Below are positions 1 through 12,780 of a stretch of 64,000 nt of DNA, one piece after another; within the stretch, counting starts at the first letter, position 1, and each line of letters begins with the position of its first letter. The notes under the pieces were generated by a model. That model did not search any database, was not told the DNA's origin, and worked only from the letters and a program-made list of their open reading frames with translations. Both the position numbers and the translations under genes were made by a program. Source of the stretch: Dryomyza anilis (lineage: Eukaryota > Arthropoda > Insecta > Diptera > Dryomyzidae); assembly GCA_951804985.1 (NCBI GenBank), contig OX638130.1, forward strand, positions 126,927,593-126,991,592, read 5' to 3'.

Positions 1-1350
1 TTAAAATTTGAATTTTGAGTGAATATGTGAATATTCTGTGATATTTAAATTTTGATTGAAAATTTGAATTTTGAGTAAAAATTCGTATTTCGAATAAATT
101 TTGAATTTAGATTAAAAATTAAAATGTTGAGTTAAATTTTCAATTTTAAGTGAAAATTTGAATTTTTAATGGAGCTTTTTTGAGTACAAATTCGTATTCT
201 GAGGGATAATTTGAATTTTGAGTAAAAATTTGAATTTTGAGTTTTGAGTGAAAATTTGAATTTTGAGTGAAAATTCGTATTTTGAGTAAATTTTGAATTT
301 AGATTAAAAATTAAAATTTTGAGTTAAATTTTCAATTATAAGTGAAAATTTTGTGTACAAATTCGAATTCTGAGGGAAATTTTGAATTTTGAGTTAAAAT
401 TTGAATTTTGAGTGAACATTAAAATTTTGAGTTATATTTTGAATTTAGATTAAGAATTAAAATTTTGAGTTAATATTTGAATTTCAAGTGAAAATTTGAA
501 TTTTGAGTGAAAATTTGAATTTTGAGTAAAAAAAAGTTTCAGTAGAAATTTGAACAATGAGTGAAAGTTTGAATTTTTAATTTTGAGTAAAATTCGAATT
601 CTGAGTGAAAATTTGAATTTGTGGTGAATATGTGTATTTTGAGTGAAAATTTGAATTCTAAGTGAAAATTTGAATTTTAAATGAAAATTCGAATTTTGAG
701 TAAAATTTTGAATTTAGATTAAGAATTTAAATTTTGAGTGAACATTTTAATTTTAAGTGAAAATTTGAATTCTAAGTGAAAATTTGAATTTTAAGTGAAA
801 TTTTAAATTTTGGATGAATATTTGAATTTTTTGTGATATATAGAATTTGGAGTGACAATTTGATTTTAGAGTAACATTTAAATTTCGAGTGAAAATTTGA
901 ATTTAAGTGAATATTTTAATTTGAGTAAAAATTTAAATTTTTAGTGAATTTTATAATTTTGAGTGAACATTTGAATATTTGAATATTGAATGAACATTTT
1001 ATTTTTTTTTGTCAATTTGTCAAAAAAATAGTATTTTAATTGAAAGCTTTATTTTAGAGTGAATATTTAAATTTTGAGTATAAATTTATTTAAAATTGAT
1101 TGAGTAAAAAGTTGTATTTCGACTGAACATTTGATTTTTTTTGAAAATTTATATTGTGATCGACTATTTTTAATTTGAGTGGAAATTCATAATTTTTATG
1201 AACATTTTAGATTTTAGTGCAAACTTTAAATTTGTGTGAAAGTATTTTTAGTATTTTATTTAGATATTTTATAATTTTAGTAAATATTTATAATTCTGCA
1301 ATTTGCCAAAGACCAAAATCGTGAGTAAAAATTTAATTTTCAGTGAAAAT
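1..1350 (+). repeat. 19-bp satellite array, GAGTGAAAA subtype, forward
   Basis: Degenerate tandem copies of a unit close to GAATTTTGAGTGAAAATTT run from the window edge to about 1350 and decay toward the right. The same unit, or its TAGTGAAAA variant, recurs at 11.5 kb and, in reverse complement, at 46.5-51 and 55.6-57 kb. The array is probably cut by the left edge of the window. No gene is visible inside it. Confidence 0.9.
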
Positions 1351-2741
1351 AACCTTTCGCGAACGTGATAAATATGATGTTGTCACCTACATCTGAAGGT
1401 TATGCAGTATATAAAAGCACAGTGATTATGAATTCTAATGATTCGTGATATACGTAAATGAATGATAAAAGTTTCATTTATGAAAATAAAAAATGGCGAG
1501 AATTCATTGAATGGCGCATGAGAAATGCTTTCATTGTGCATGATAAGTGTGTCACGTCGTCGTCGTTGCAGCGTCACTGAAGCAAAGAGCAGACATTGCT
1601 CCTTTTTAGATGTTGCAGGTTGTTATTGTCCGTTGCTTGTTGTTGTTGCTGCCGCTGCTATTCTTATTGATGGTTTCACTGAGTAGTTGTTTTTGTTGTT
1701 ATTGTTGTTGATACACTTGCGGTTGTAGTTGTTGTTGTTGCTCGTTTTAATGATGTAGTTGCTGCCAACGTTAATGTTACTGCTACTACTAGTCTTTGCT
1801 GCCAACCAAGTCATGTTCGAACTTTGCAAAGTGCAAACATGTTTGTAGCTTATTTTGTTGTTGCTGTTGCTGGTACTATATATGTTGCTGTTGTCTGTGT
1901 TTATTCACTTTGCTCACAACGTGCATAATTTCTGCGCCTTTTATGCCTTTTTTTGCCATTTTGCTTTCATGCGTTGTACGTGTTTGGCGCGCTCTTGCAC
2001 TTCGACAAAACAAAGCAGCAACAGCAATGAATTTCAAAACGGCTACACAGCAGCAACAAAGCAGCAACTACGTTGTCAGTCACTCGTGCTGTTGTAGTTT
2101 TTGTTGTTGTTGCTGCTACTATTTTTATTGTTGATGCTGTTGTTGGTTTTGTGTCGAGTTCTGCTGCCGGTTGTTGTTCGGCACATGTTTCGGTTGTCGT
2201 CTCCACTAATGTTGCAATTTTTCAACATTTAGTTTTTGTTGCTGTTGTTGTTGTTGTTGCAATGCAGTTGTAAAATGTTGTTGATTTTGGTAGCTACAAC
2301 ATATTTTTAAATGTGCACGAGTTGGCAATGTAAACATGGTTGGCTGCTGTTGGAAGAGCAGCATAGAAGGTGTAGGGAGGATGTTTTGCACAAATACAGA
2401 AATTTCGTTTTTATTATGATTTCATTTATATTGTATTTATTTAAATTCAGTTTATTTTTATTTAATTTATTTATTTATTTTTTAATTTTATCAGAAGTTT
2501 GAATTTTGATTTCATCCGTTTTTTATAAATTTTTTTCAATGCATTTTATTTTAATGCGCGTCATAAAATGTGCCTGGAAACTGCCTTAAAAATGTATAAA
2601 ATTTGATAAAATGTTCAAAAAAAAATATTCCATTTAGCTATGGTGGACTGAAAAGTACTTGAAATATATAAGAAAAAGAGGATCGCATGTAAACAGATTA
2701 AGCTCAATCTAAAAAAATACTGTACAAGATATATAATTTAT
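1351..2741. other. Non-coding spacer with (GTT/GCT)n-rich tract
   Basis: From about 1618 to 2285 the sequence is dense in GTTGTTGTT and GCTGCTG triplets. These generate Cys/Leu/Val-rich or Gln/Thr-rich open frames in several frames on both strands, which is the signature of a decayed trinucleotide repeat rather than a gene. From 2400 to 2740 it is plain AT-rich sequence. No splice-linked coding exon was seen. Confidence 0.6.
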
Positions 2742-3053
2742 GATATTGCTCCACAGTGCTATTTAATACGAGTAAATGAGACGGGAGACAATTCAGCGTG
2801 TGGCCGCAATGTGTTAGAAAGTGACGGTACAGCATTCAGCGCACTGAGGCAGTGTGCGAGAAAAAGATGAAAGATCAGCACATTAAAACAGTAGAGTGCG
2901 AATGAGAGGCCAATAGCATGCAGTGTGGAAAATTCTCGAAACGTGTCGAACTGATTTATGCAGTATATAAGGCGCATCACTTCAGAGCTTAGCCGAGCTC
3001 TCTCACCATTTGAGCTGTGCGTGGTATTTGTACTCAAAGTGGTGGGACCTACA
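2742..3053 (+). mobile_element. LTR-like fragment with TATA box
   Basis: Positions about 2742-2880 match, in opposite orientation, the solo LTR at 8970-9244. Shared blocks include the twice-used CATTCAGCGCACTGAGGCAG-type motif and a GTGTTAGAAA block. Downstream at 2964-2970 is TATATAA, as expected of an LTR promoter. Positions 2993-3053 match, in reverse complement, the 3' body of the SINE at 62277-62343. The ends are not defined, so this is a fragment or a composite of two families. Confidence 0.5.
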
Positions 3054-3962
3054 ATTAATTAAATTTTTCGTTTAGTAATACTAATATTTATATTCGGTAC
3101 ATCGAAAAAGGGTGTTATGTGCCCTCATTTACATTTTTTTTTAGAAAATTCACGTGCGTCGAAGAAATGTTCACTAATTGGTGCTACTTCCAAAATTCCT
3201 ATATATTGCTAACTAAAATCAATTGACGGTATGAATTTGAGCATATTTTAGAACCTTAGAAAAAAAATCGTTGCAAAAAAAAAGGATTTAAAAACAAAAA
3301 CTTATTGATGTCGTAGAAAAATAAATCAAATTTAGTAGATCGGTTAAAATGGGCTGATTAAAAATGAAAATTCTGCAATATTGTGCATCGCTGACCCTCT
3401 TGGACGTAAGAAGTAATGTCAATGAGATAATTGATGGATTCAATTATAATTCTCACGAGAATCGCTCTCTTCTCTTTGCATTGTCTGAACCCCTGATGAA
3501 TTTTGAGGGAAAATAGTGCAGTTTTGTGTCCAATTGAATACTCCAAACTCTCATTAGCCCGTACTTATGAACCTACCCAACTTTTTACAGAATATAAATT
3601 TACTATCAATTCTATTTTTTTACCCATTTTAATTTGTTTGAAACTGTTTTTTCAAAAATCAGTCCAATTATGAACAAAAAGGGAATTTCTAATTTCGGAA
3701 ATATTAGTATAAACAAACATTCATATAAAATCGATTAAAATGAATTTCCCGAACCGGGCAATTACACAATTAAAAATAAAAATAAATAAATACCCACTTT
3801 CACACAATTTTTTCGTTTTATACCCAACTTAATTTTAACAATATGCATCACTTTTCTGAACATTGATGACTGAGTAAAATTCGTATATTGTCTGTTTTGC
3901 GATATCAAATGGAAATGCGTATATTTGTTATAATATAATATCTTGCTCTTTCAAGTCATCAT
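3054..3962. other. AT-rich spacer, nothing recognised
   Basis: Short open frames only, no repeat structure beyond A/T runs, and no splice-consistent exon. Confidence 0.5.
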
Positions 3963-5161
3963 TATACCCTGTACTAAGAGTGTTTGATAGGCCAAAGAAA
4001 GTTTGATAGGTGAAGGAAAAGTATATATCGTCACTATCATGCCAAAGAGGCGAATGTGTAATTTTTGATATTTGCTTTTTTTAAATTTTTGAATGTAGTT
4101 TTTCCTCAAGTATAATGTGTCAAAATGGTGTGTTATTGTTGGATACTACTTTTAGCCTTAAAAGACAAAACCAAAAGGGCGAATTCGAAAAATTAAAAAT
4201 CTTGTCATGCCAAAAGGGCGAATCTTTTCGTTTTTTTGGCATAACTTTTTATTGGTGTAATATAAAATAGTGGTGTAAAGACATTAAATATTTGTTTTTA
4301 AAACACCTATTGATTTGCATCATTTTTTAAAATATTTTTTAAACATTTTTTTTACTTGGCAAATTATTTTTAAGTACTGATTTCAATGAATAGGTGCTTT
4401 GAATACAATTAATTAATGTCTTTAAACTACTATTTTATCTTGCACCAATAAAGAGTTATAGCAAAAAAACGAAAAGATTCGCCCTTTTGGCATGACCAGT
4501 TTTCAATTTTTCGAATTTTATAGTTTTTTTCTAATAACTCTTCATTGGTGCAAGATAAAATAATGATGTAAAGGCATTTATTATTTGTTTTTAAAGCACA
4601 TATCGATTGACAGCATTAATTTAAAATTATTTTTTTGAATTTTTATCATTTACCAGCAAAAAGTTTGGCAATTTATTTTTAAATAATAATGCCAATCGAT
4701 AGGTGCTTTGAAAACAAACAATTAATGCCTTCACGTCACAATTTTATCTTGTGCAAGTAAATAGTTATAAAAAAAAGAAAAATATTTGCATTTATATCAG
4801 GATATAACCACACAAAATCCGTATTTATAATTCAGTAAGGTGTCCAAATCCAATGATATTTTATATACGTGATGATAATTGATGAATAAACCAAAATCAC
4901 AAAAAAATATGAAAAAAAAATATTTTTTACTAATTTTTAAAGCCCTTCAAACTTTAAAATTTGATTTCACAATATTTTATAAATGCACATTCACCCCTTT
5001 GGTATGACAGTGACGATATATTCTTCATCAGCATGATCTCCTGATTCCATTGAGCGATTTCCGTTTACTTGTCTGTTAAAATCACGATTTAAAGAAAACT
5101 AAAAGCCGCATATATTGGCAGATATTGTAGGGTATTTATAGTCGGCTTAGAATGACTATAA
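3963..5161. mobile_element. Inverted-repeat DNA element interrupted by a foldback element
   Basis: The left end reads ATACCCTGTACTAAG and the right end reads GTAGGGTATTTATAGTCGGC. This is the same end pattern as the element at 31923-32632 (ACCCTACACCT at one end, AGGTGTAGGGTAT then TAGTCGGG at the other). Sequence just left of the insertion (GGAAAAGTATATA) and just right of it (TATATTCTTCATCAGCAT) is continuous in the 31.9-kb copy as GGAAAAGTATATATATTCTT then GATCAGCAT. The internal 4023-5021 block is therefore a later insertion. Confidence 0.6.
4023..5021. mobile_element. Foldback element of nested hairpins
   Basis: The outer inverted arms are about 40 bp. The left starts ATATCGTCACTATCATGCC and the right ends GGTATGACAGTGACGATAT. 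Inside are two further palindromes. The first spans 4181-4518, with arms of over 100 bp that both carry GTCATGCCAAAAGGGCGAAT and its complement. The second spans 4523-4780 and uses a diverged copy of the same arm. TATA flanks both outer ends, fitting a TATA (or TA) target duplication. There is no coding capacity, so it is non-autonomous. Confidence 0.65.
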
Positions 5162-7861
5162 CATTCGTAATTCTTACTATCAAAATTTCCCTACTTAAAA
5201 ATGTCCCTAATTAAAAATTTCAGATGTGTCCTAACTTTCCGTAATGTAGCTGTTTATACGACTTTAATTTGTTTGAATGCAAAATTTAAAATTTGTGTTT
5301 ACTGGGAACACCTGGACGCCTTTATTTCGTGCCCAAGTTTGACACTGATGCTGACGTTGACGTAAATGTTGACTGCGTTTTTGCTCTGTCGCTATCGCTG
5401 CCGGTGTTGATGTTGGCTTCGTGGCTGATGTTGATGAAGACATGATGCGGCTGCTGACATAATGACGATGTTGATATGACGATGATGTTATGATACACAA
5501 GCGAAAGGAAGGAAGGACGGACACTGTTTAAGTGTTGCAGTGTAATTTGCAGGAGAATGCGTAAATGAGATAAAATAATATAACATTTAAATAATGCAAG
5601 GCTACTTCTGGTGATTATGGTAATATTGTTAGTAATTGTGGTATCACTTTAGTCCCAAAGGTGCCATTCAAATAACTGAAACTTGTATAGAAAATCAAAT
5701 ATTTGTTTCATCAATTGTCCAAGTGGTTTATTCTTGTGGCAACAAAACAATATTTTAATTAATTAAGTTAAATTTAGATGCACGAAGGTGTTGAGAGTAC
5801 AACTGCCTGCACATACGGCCACTTAATTAAATTATGCGGGTTACTAATCGACAACACCGCCGGGATCATATCAAACACTTGGCGCAATTATGTGAAGTTA
5901 CGCATACATTGTTATCTGGCACTTTGTGCACTTCGGGCACTAACCTGTTTAACCTATATAAGTTTATTTAACACCTTTTAGAACCCCCACAAAACCCTAT
6001 TTTACATCCTACAACTAAATGGAACCCCCTGCTGTGTTGTGCATCCTTCACACGAGGTTTGTGTATTTCTTAGTATTTCTATTCATTGATCACTCAAATG
6101 CAAAGGCCTTGCATTGTTTTAAACACCTCCGCCCCCTAGGCATGCTCACCTCTGTCCACTTTACAACCACGCATGTGGCAACGCTTGAAGAAACAACATA
6201 TACCACGGATTCATGTATGTGTTTTGTATCTAAATTGTTTGTCTGCTTGAGTGCGTCCTGCGACAGACAGCTATACAGACGGACGGTCGAGCCTTCAATC
6301 AGTTCGCGGCTTTATCTATGCCACCGCCTCTGCCGCCGCTGGTCAATCGCGTCAACTAGTGCGGGTTTAAACTTCAAAGTGTTACCTACTAAATAATTTC
6401 GCACACGCTGATTGGGGGTTGTTTGACGAGGTGGCAGCAGCTCGTGTTTCCTTTGACCTCAAATTGAGCGCGATTGTAAAGCGATTACGAGGTGTTGTAA
6501 GTTGGGGAATTTGTGTTCAAATGTCTGGCCAAAGAAATTTAAAAATAGATTGGAAATATGACCCAGATTTACTATGGGTAGAAAGACGTCGAAGTAGGGA
6601 ATATATTTGTTCTCTTTATATCCAACCAGCAACCACGAAGGTAATCCAATAAACGATTTTGAAATTAGAATTTTCCTTACCCTTCAACTATTTAAAAAAA
6701 AATGTTAGTTTAAAATGATAATAAATGTATCTTTTTGGTTTCGGACGGGGCAATAAGGGATCCTTATAGAAAGATTAAAATTTGACCGTTTTTTTAGTTT
6801 AATGATTTTTTTAAGCTTTTAAAATATTAATTAAGGAGTATAATTTTCTTTTTAAATTCACATATTTAAGATTCCAAAGCCAGCGTTATTGCAAAGATTT
6901 GAGCATTTTGAATTTTTCGATCGTGATTGATGTTTTTCTGGTAATGTCATTTCAATTTGAGATTTTTTTTTTGGTTTTTTTATGTCATGCACGGAAGTCT
7001 GTATTCGTGCGCGAATATCTTCGTGACTTAAAATCAAGCTCATGCCTACGAAGATTTCTTTTTTGTAATTTCTACTCCTATTTATAAAAAAGCTTCCAGC
7101 AACTGGAAATAAAATGTTCGTGGTTTAATAGCCTTGTTTTGAAAATATGTTGTTTTTATTTTGTTTATGGAATTAAATGAATAATACAGTACCAAGTTCA
7201 ATTTTCGAATTATTTTTTTAATTTAGCCTGCTTTTTCGTAATTACTCGCTTGGCTTTCTTCCTTTTTTGTGTTTTGCCATACGTTTTCGTGGTCTTCGTA
7301 CGTGCCTGTAAATTTAGTTATCGAACTCGTGAGTGACCCCTATTGTGTGTCATCAAAATCAGGCACGAGCCCATCTCTAATTTCAACATTAAAACTGTCA
7401 AATAAATTTGTGAGTGGCTCAGAAAATATTCTCATACTTATTTTGATTAAATTTCTGCATTATAAAAATTGTTCACTATTTATTGGCATGAATCCTCTAT
7501 ATTAATTTTAGAATTTTATTACATGTTGTTTTATAATTCTTTCAGATATTCGATGATAATTTAAGTAAATACGAAATTTCAAATTTCTCGAAATTTTTCT
7601 TATTTTAGTTTAGCTAATTTCAAAATCATTTTATAACCATCAACATATATTCAAATTTCCGTCAGCTGCCTGAAATGAGGTATGAAAAAGTTTCCGAAGA
7701 CGAAGGTACCTTCTAAGTAATTTGAATAATAAAAAATAGAAATTTTCTCGTAAATGTAAGTTAATTAAATTATTTAAAAGTTTCCATACTAGTTTTAAGC
7801 TATCGTTTTATTTGTAATTTTTTTCATTTAACATTTAGATTACAAATTCAATTTAAAATAG
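5162..7861. other. Spacer, no supported gene
   Basis: A TATATAAG box at about 5954 lies 60 bases before an open frame of 125 codons (6019-6396, plus strand). That frame has no recognisable domain, signal peptide or splice partner, so I do not call it a gene. The remainder is AT-rich, and several further short frames look random. Confidence 0.4.
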
Positions 7862-8440
7862 TTCCTGTTATACTCTTTGTTCGCGCCGTGAACGTAAACT
7901 TTATACCATTATCTGATGTGAACACCGCATTATACCAACTCAAGGCAAATCACGAGAGCGGCTGGCAACTCTGCCCAAAAAGTCTCCAACGCATGACAGG
8001 CACACGCATTCACTTGCATAGATGAGCGAACAAACGTCATTAGGTGACATTTGCCTCGTGGTGCGAGGGGACACTCACTTCACTTTTTAACAGCACCAGC
8101 CGAACAACGTTCATTTCCTGATCGCCATAATAGCTCTCTAAATTACTTAAAACTTAAAGTTAATAAATATTATAACGTTTGAACTTAAAAATAAAACAAC
8201 TACGTGTATTTATTGAACTTTTGTATTGTCTCAAAAAAGACAAAGTAGTGTCTCAAGGAGACAAATCATATATACATTGTTTCACCGGTGCCCATTGGCA
8301 ACAGCAATCGCAGCCAGCACCGATAGATTCTCCAGCTAGCAGCAACAACAAGTGAAGTCACCCGGGTTCCATGTGGACACTCTTAAATCTGCAAACCAAT
8401 CAACGCAGTATCCCAGTCTGCCACGTTTCACAAAATTTTA
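7862..8440. other. Possible decayed retroelement sequence
   Basis: This stretch is more GC-rich than its surroundings and starts TGTTATACTC. It holds two short AGACAAAGTAGTGTCTC-type direct motifs and a GGTGCCCATTGGCAACAGC segment that could be a worn leader region. No polymerase or gag reading frame survives. Treat this only as a suspicion of transposon origin. Confidence 0.2.
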
Positions 8441-8597
8441 AGAAAAATTATTTTTAGAAAAACAGTCTACGAATTATAGACGCATTAGAGACAGCATGTA
8501 AAGAAGTTTCGTGAAAATTATTTAGAAAAATTATTTTTAGGATAACAGTCTACGAATTATAGACGTATTATATGCAGCATGTAAACAAGTTTCGTGA
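8441..8597. repeat. 84-bp tandem duplication
   Basis: Two copies, 8441-8513 and 8524-8597, share AGAAAAATTATTTTTAG, ACAGTCTACGAATTATAGAC, CAGCATGTAAA and AGTTTCGTG. The period is about 84 bp with few differences, so the duplication is recent. A third weak piece (TTCAGTCTACGG) lies near 8980 inside the solo LTR. Confidence 0.8.
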
Positions 8598-8969
8598 CTA
8601 TGGCGCCACCTAGAGCCTTTTCACTTCACTAGCGACATGCTTAGCACGGACACAAACCGTCTCCTCATACAGACCTATCACAGAACTGGTCTTCAATATC
8701 CAGTCCTCAGTCAGAACATGTATACATGATAACAAATTGTCTACTTCCTTCATACCTTTGGACTTGAAGAGTGAAAGATCCTCTTTTCACAAGTCACGTA
8801 ATATGTAATTTTAGAGCAATTGACATGCAGGGTTATGAAAACGACGAAATATCGGGTTGTGGGTGCAGTTTACGGGCCAAGAAGTAAACTGCCACTGGAA
8901 TTTTAATACATACTGGTAATAGACTGGAAAAATTATTTGAATAATAATAATAGGTCGAATTGTAAATAT
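8598..8969. other. Spacer, nothing recognised
   Basis: Mixed-composition sequence between the tandem duplication and the solo LTR, without a long open frame or repeat. It may belong to the same decayed element as 7862-8440. Confidence 0.3.
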
Positions 8970-9244
8970 TGTTACGAAAATTCAGTCTACGGAAAACTGT
9001 TCTACGAGTTCGTATCGCTGGATTGTGTACAAAATAAAAACACTCTTATGTTTGGTTTAAATTATAACAATTAACTTTATTAATTCACTTTAATATCTTC
9101 CATCTCTTTCTCGCACACTGCCTCAGTGCGCTGAATGATCTTCCGTCTTTTTCTAACACATGCTTAGTGCGCTGAATTGTCTTGCGTCTCATTAATTATT
9201 GTTGATTGCTTGCACTATGGGGCAAATTACATCATTTCGTAACA
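8970..9244 (-). mobile_element. Solo LTR, 275 bp
   Basis: The element begins TGTTACGAAA and ends TTTCGTAACA, so it has TG...CA termini within a 10-bp inverted repeat. It is flanked on both sides by ATAT (8966-8969 and 9245-9248), a 4-bp target duplication. Read on the minus strand it contains AATAAAG, a poly(A) signal, which suggests that sense is minus. No internal retrovirus-like region is present. The family resembles a Ty3/gypsy or BEL type by ends only; the exact family is unknown. Confidence 0.75.
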
Positions 9245-9248
9245 ATAT

Positions 9249-11459
9249 CATAAGGTTTTTAAGAAACAATTTATTTACAATACCTCTTTATAAACTAACC
9301 TAAGCTATACAAAAATTATTCTTTTAAATAATAAAAACTAATTCAATGTCAATGTCGTAAACAATATCCATTCACAATTTAATCGATTATAAAAGTCCCT
9401 AATAATACACATCCTTAGGAGCTTTAAAAGCTTAAATTTATCATAAACTTGCGTAGTAGAAACTTCATGAAATTCCCAGAAGATGGCGCCACTCGCCAAA
9501 CAACATCCTTGCGTTTCTTAGAGCTTTCAGCAAAGAAATAATGCCAAAACGTGTTCACTTTGCAAGCTTTTTTTTCATTGATGCAATAAAAGCTTTTACT
9601 GTTTTTGTTGCTCTCTTTTTAACTACTTTGTAGACTGCGGCATGGTCACGTGTGCGCTTAAAAGCTTTTGGCGCTGCGTCTGTTGTTGCCGGTGCATTTT
9701 TGGTTGCTTGGGTGACTGGTTAGTCTGATGGTTGGTTGAATCGAATTTCGGTCGGTTGGGTGCCGTGTGTACGATGTGCGCGCGTAATTAGTTCAGTAGG
9801 ACAAAAACATGTAGCGTGCAGTTCTGCGCTTTTGTTATGAAATTCGCAGTTGTTGTTGTTATTGTCTGAAGTTATTCTTTTTGTTGTTTTTTTTTGCACC
9901 AGCAGTCGCAGCAAGTAGCACCGGCGGTAGCCTAAATAAAGTCACCGAAAACCGCAACTTTTGATGCAGCGAACGACGCTATGTACTTTGCAAGTCACAT
10001 GGTGCGAGGGAGAAAACATTGTCTCTGGTGCGTGGAGTAAAATGGAGGAGACCCGGAGACGAGGAGTAGCAGCCGGAGATGTTGGTGAACATTTTAAATT
10101 TCCTGTCATTTTTTGTTTATGCATTTTTATTTTGTTTAATTGAGAGCACAAAGTTACGACAAAGTTTTGTGCTGCCCGAAGAAAGTCATTTTTGTGCGGG
10201 CGCTTTTTGCGCTTTGACCTAATGACCGGCCCGGCCCAACGGTTTAATAGTTTTGTTGACCTTAGTTTGGAATTTATGTTTAGTTTTGGAGTTGACACGA
10301 GAAATTTTAATTGCGTGCTTCGTTAACTTTGTCTTTGTCTTGCCTTCGTTTCGGTTTCTGTTTAATGCTTGGCCAAGAAATGAGAATTGGTTTGGGTATA
10401 TGGGTTCAAAAGACATCTGATAATTGATAGTACAAAGAGAAATAAGTTGGCACATAAAGCAATATTAACATTTGAAAATAATTTAGTAAGTTTATTATTT
10501 TGTAGCACGAATAATTATAAAATGTGTTATAGGAATTTAATAAATAAATAAATATGGAGTTTATTAGATTCAATATTCCAACAAAATATTATAATTAAAA
10601 TAGCTTTTCTGTATTAGAAAACATTCGACATTTAGATAACATAATTTGAAGGTAGATAATTTCAAGGTAGACCTAGTCACAATTTCGTATTCTGTCAAAT
10701 TTATTTTTCTGTGCATATTGTCGAAAAAGTCTGAAATATTTGTCATAGCTAACAATTCTGATTGATAACAAATGACATTGCTCGCTAGAATAGGGCAGTA
10801 AATAAACTTTAAATTTTTTCGGACAGTGTAATCGTTAAAAATTATAAGTTTACATATTTAATTTAATAAAAAAACTAAATGTGAGGCATCTTTTTATAAT
10901 TTAAATAATTTAGATATCTAATAAATGTTTTATATTGAATTTAGTAATATCTAAAAATATGTTCAAGTACTGGATAAAAATTAATGGTTAATAATTCAGG
11001 GTAATATTTAATAAACAATATACTTATTTAATATTTTCAAAATTACAATTAAAGCTCTTTAAATTTACAATGCAGCGCAAAAAACCGCATCAAAAACAGA
11101 CGAATAGTTTTTAAGTCATAAATTTAAGTACGGTTAGTTAGTAATTGTAAAATGTACTCAGAATTTTTTCCACATTACAAACATAGCAGCCAAGTACCAG
11201 GCGAACAGAATTCACAGAGCGCCGCAGCCTTTGCAAAGCAATTTGTTTACTGCGTATAGAGCAAGAGTACGAAATAGAGAGAAAGAGAGCAAGAGACAAT
11301 TCAACTCAGAGATGTTAATGCAGCAACACTCAGCACTCGCTTGCATTGTGCTGCTTGATCATGCTTGCCTGGTGCTTTGCGGTGCTTGATTTGAGACAGT
11401 GTGATTTCATTTCAATTCAATCAGCTTCAACTACGTTCAGACTAAATGCATAATCATAA
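9249..11459. other. Intergenic or intronic spacer
   Basis: AT-rich, with a somewhat more complex stretch at 9600-10250 that has short open frames on both strands but no domain or splice logic. A purine-rich AGAGAGAAAGAGAGCAAGAG tract lies near 11275. No repeat or gene was identified. Confidence 0.45.
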
Positions 11460-12085
11460 TTTTAAAAAAAGTGGATTTTTAGTGCAAAATTTAAATTTTA
11501 GTGAAAACATAAATTTCAGTGAAAATTTTAAAAATTGAATTTTTAGTGAAAAAATTGAATTTTTAGTGAAAAATTTAAATTTTAGTGAAAAATTGAAATT
11601 TTAGTGAAAAATTGAAATTTTAGTGAAAAATTGAAATTTTAGTGAAAAATTGAATTTTTAGTGAAAAATTGAATTTTTAGTGAAAAGTTGAATTTTTTAG
11701 TGAAAAATTGAATTTTTAGTGAAAAATTGAATTTTTAGTGAAAAATTGAATTTTTAGTGAAAAATTGAATTTTTAGTGAAAAATTGAATTTTTAGTGAAA
11801 AATTGAATTTTTAGAGAAAAATTGAATTTTTAGTGATAAATTGAAATTTTAGTGAAAAATTGAATTTTTAGTGAAAAATTGAATTTTTAGTGAAAAATTG
11901 AATTTTTAGTGAAAAATTGAATTTTTAGTGAAAAATTGAATTTTTAGTGAAAAATTGAATTTTTAGTGAAAAATTGAATTTTTAGTGAAAAATTGAATTT
12001 TTAGTGAAAAATTGAATTTTTAGTGATAAATTGAAATTTTAGTGAAAAATTGAATTTTTAGTGAAAAATTGAATTTTAAAAATCT
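11460..12085 (+). repeat. 19-bp satellite array, TAGTGAAAA subtype, forward
   Basis: Very regular tandem copies of GAATTTTTAGTGAAAAATT (19 bp) occupy this interval, nearly identical between about 11640 and 12075. Homogeneity is higher than in the other five arrays, implying recent amplification or active unequal exchange. Flanks are unique sequence. Confidence 0.95.
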
Positions 12086-12399
12086 AGAGAACGTAAAAAA
12101 ACATGCAACACTCAACCGAATTTCATTTGCTTCTAGTGTCTAAATCAAGCGGCTCAACAGTTCATGTGAAGAATCGGCGAACGTATCCTATTATATCATT
12201 TTTAAGGTTTTTCTTTTGATTTCTATTTTTTGCTTCTGCGTTTTTGTTTATTGGGATTCTCCTGATTTTTAATTTATTTTATACTTTAGTTTTAGTGACT
12301 TTTGTCTATAATTTTAAGTTTTTTTACGCTAACTAAAAAAAATGTAAAATTTGTTTCCCACACATTTTATTTTAATTTTAAACACATTTTAAATGAATG

Positions 12400-12780
12400 A
12401 AAAAGAGCCTCGAAAAGTTTCGACTGCTGCTGATGATACAGCTTGGTTCGTGCTGCAGTTCTTCTCTCCGTGTTACGCGCAGTTCGCGCAGACGCACTCT
12501 GCGCTTAATAGGCGACAGCGCCGCCACAGTCCCAGTAGACTCAATCATTTCGGCCGTCGAATGAAAGCCATACTCGGAGGATGTCAATTCCATAACCAGC
12601 GAAAGCGGCGCCTTCACAATGCATAATCGACATAATCGACAATGGAGCCGTTGATGCAGTATTGTTATGCTCGCCGTTCTGCCGCTATGGTATGTGCGCG
12701 TCCAGTCTGCCGTTTGATGGTATCACGACCGGCTCCGGCTAACATTTACAGATAGGGCCATGCTTCAGGCGTTTTTGTCG
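12400..12780 (-). other. GC-rich, coding-like island with no intact frame
   Basis: In a region that is otherwise strongly AT-rich, this 380-bp block is GC-rich with codon-like composition on the minus strand. One minus frame is open from about 12730 to 12378 and includes SLVMELTSSEYGF followed by an Arg-rich stretch (IKRRVRLRELRV). A second minus frame is open over RQNGEHNNTASTAP. No start codon with a good context, no clear splice sites and no known family were found. It could be a pseudogene fragment, a lone exon or a conserved non-coding element. Confidence 0.3.

Noticed and set aside
6019..6396. 125-codon plus frame 60 bases after a TATATAAG box
   Set aside because: No domain, no signal peptide, no supporting splice or poly(A) arrangement; TATA-like strings are common in this AT-rich DNA.
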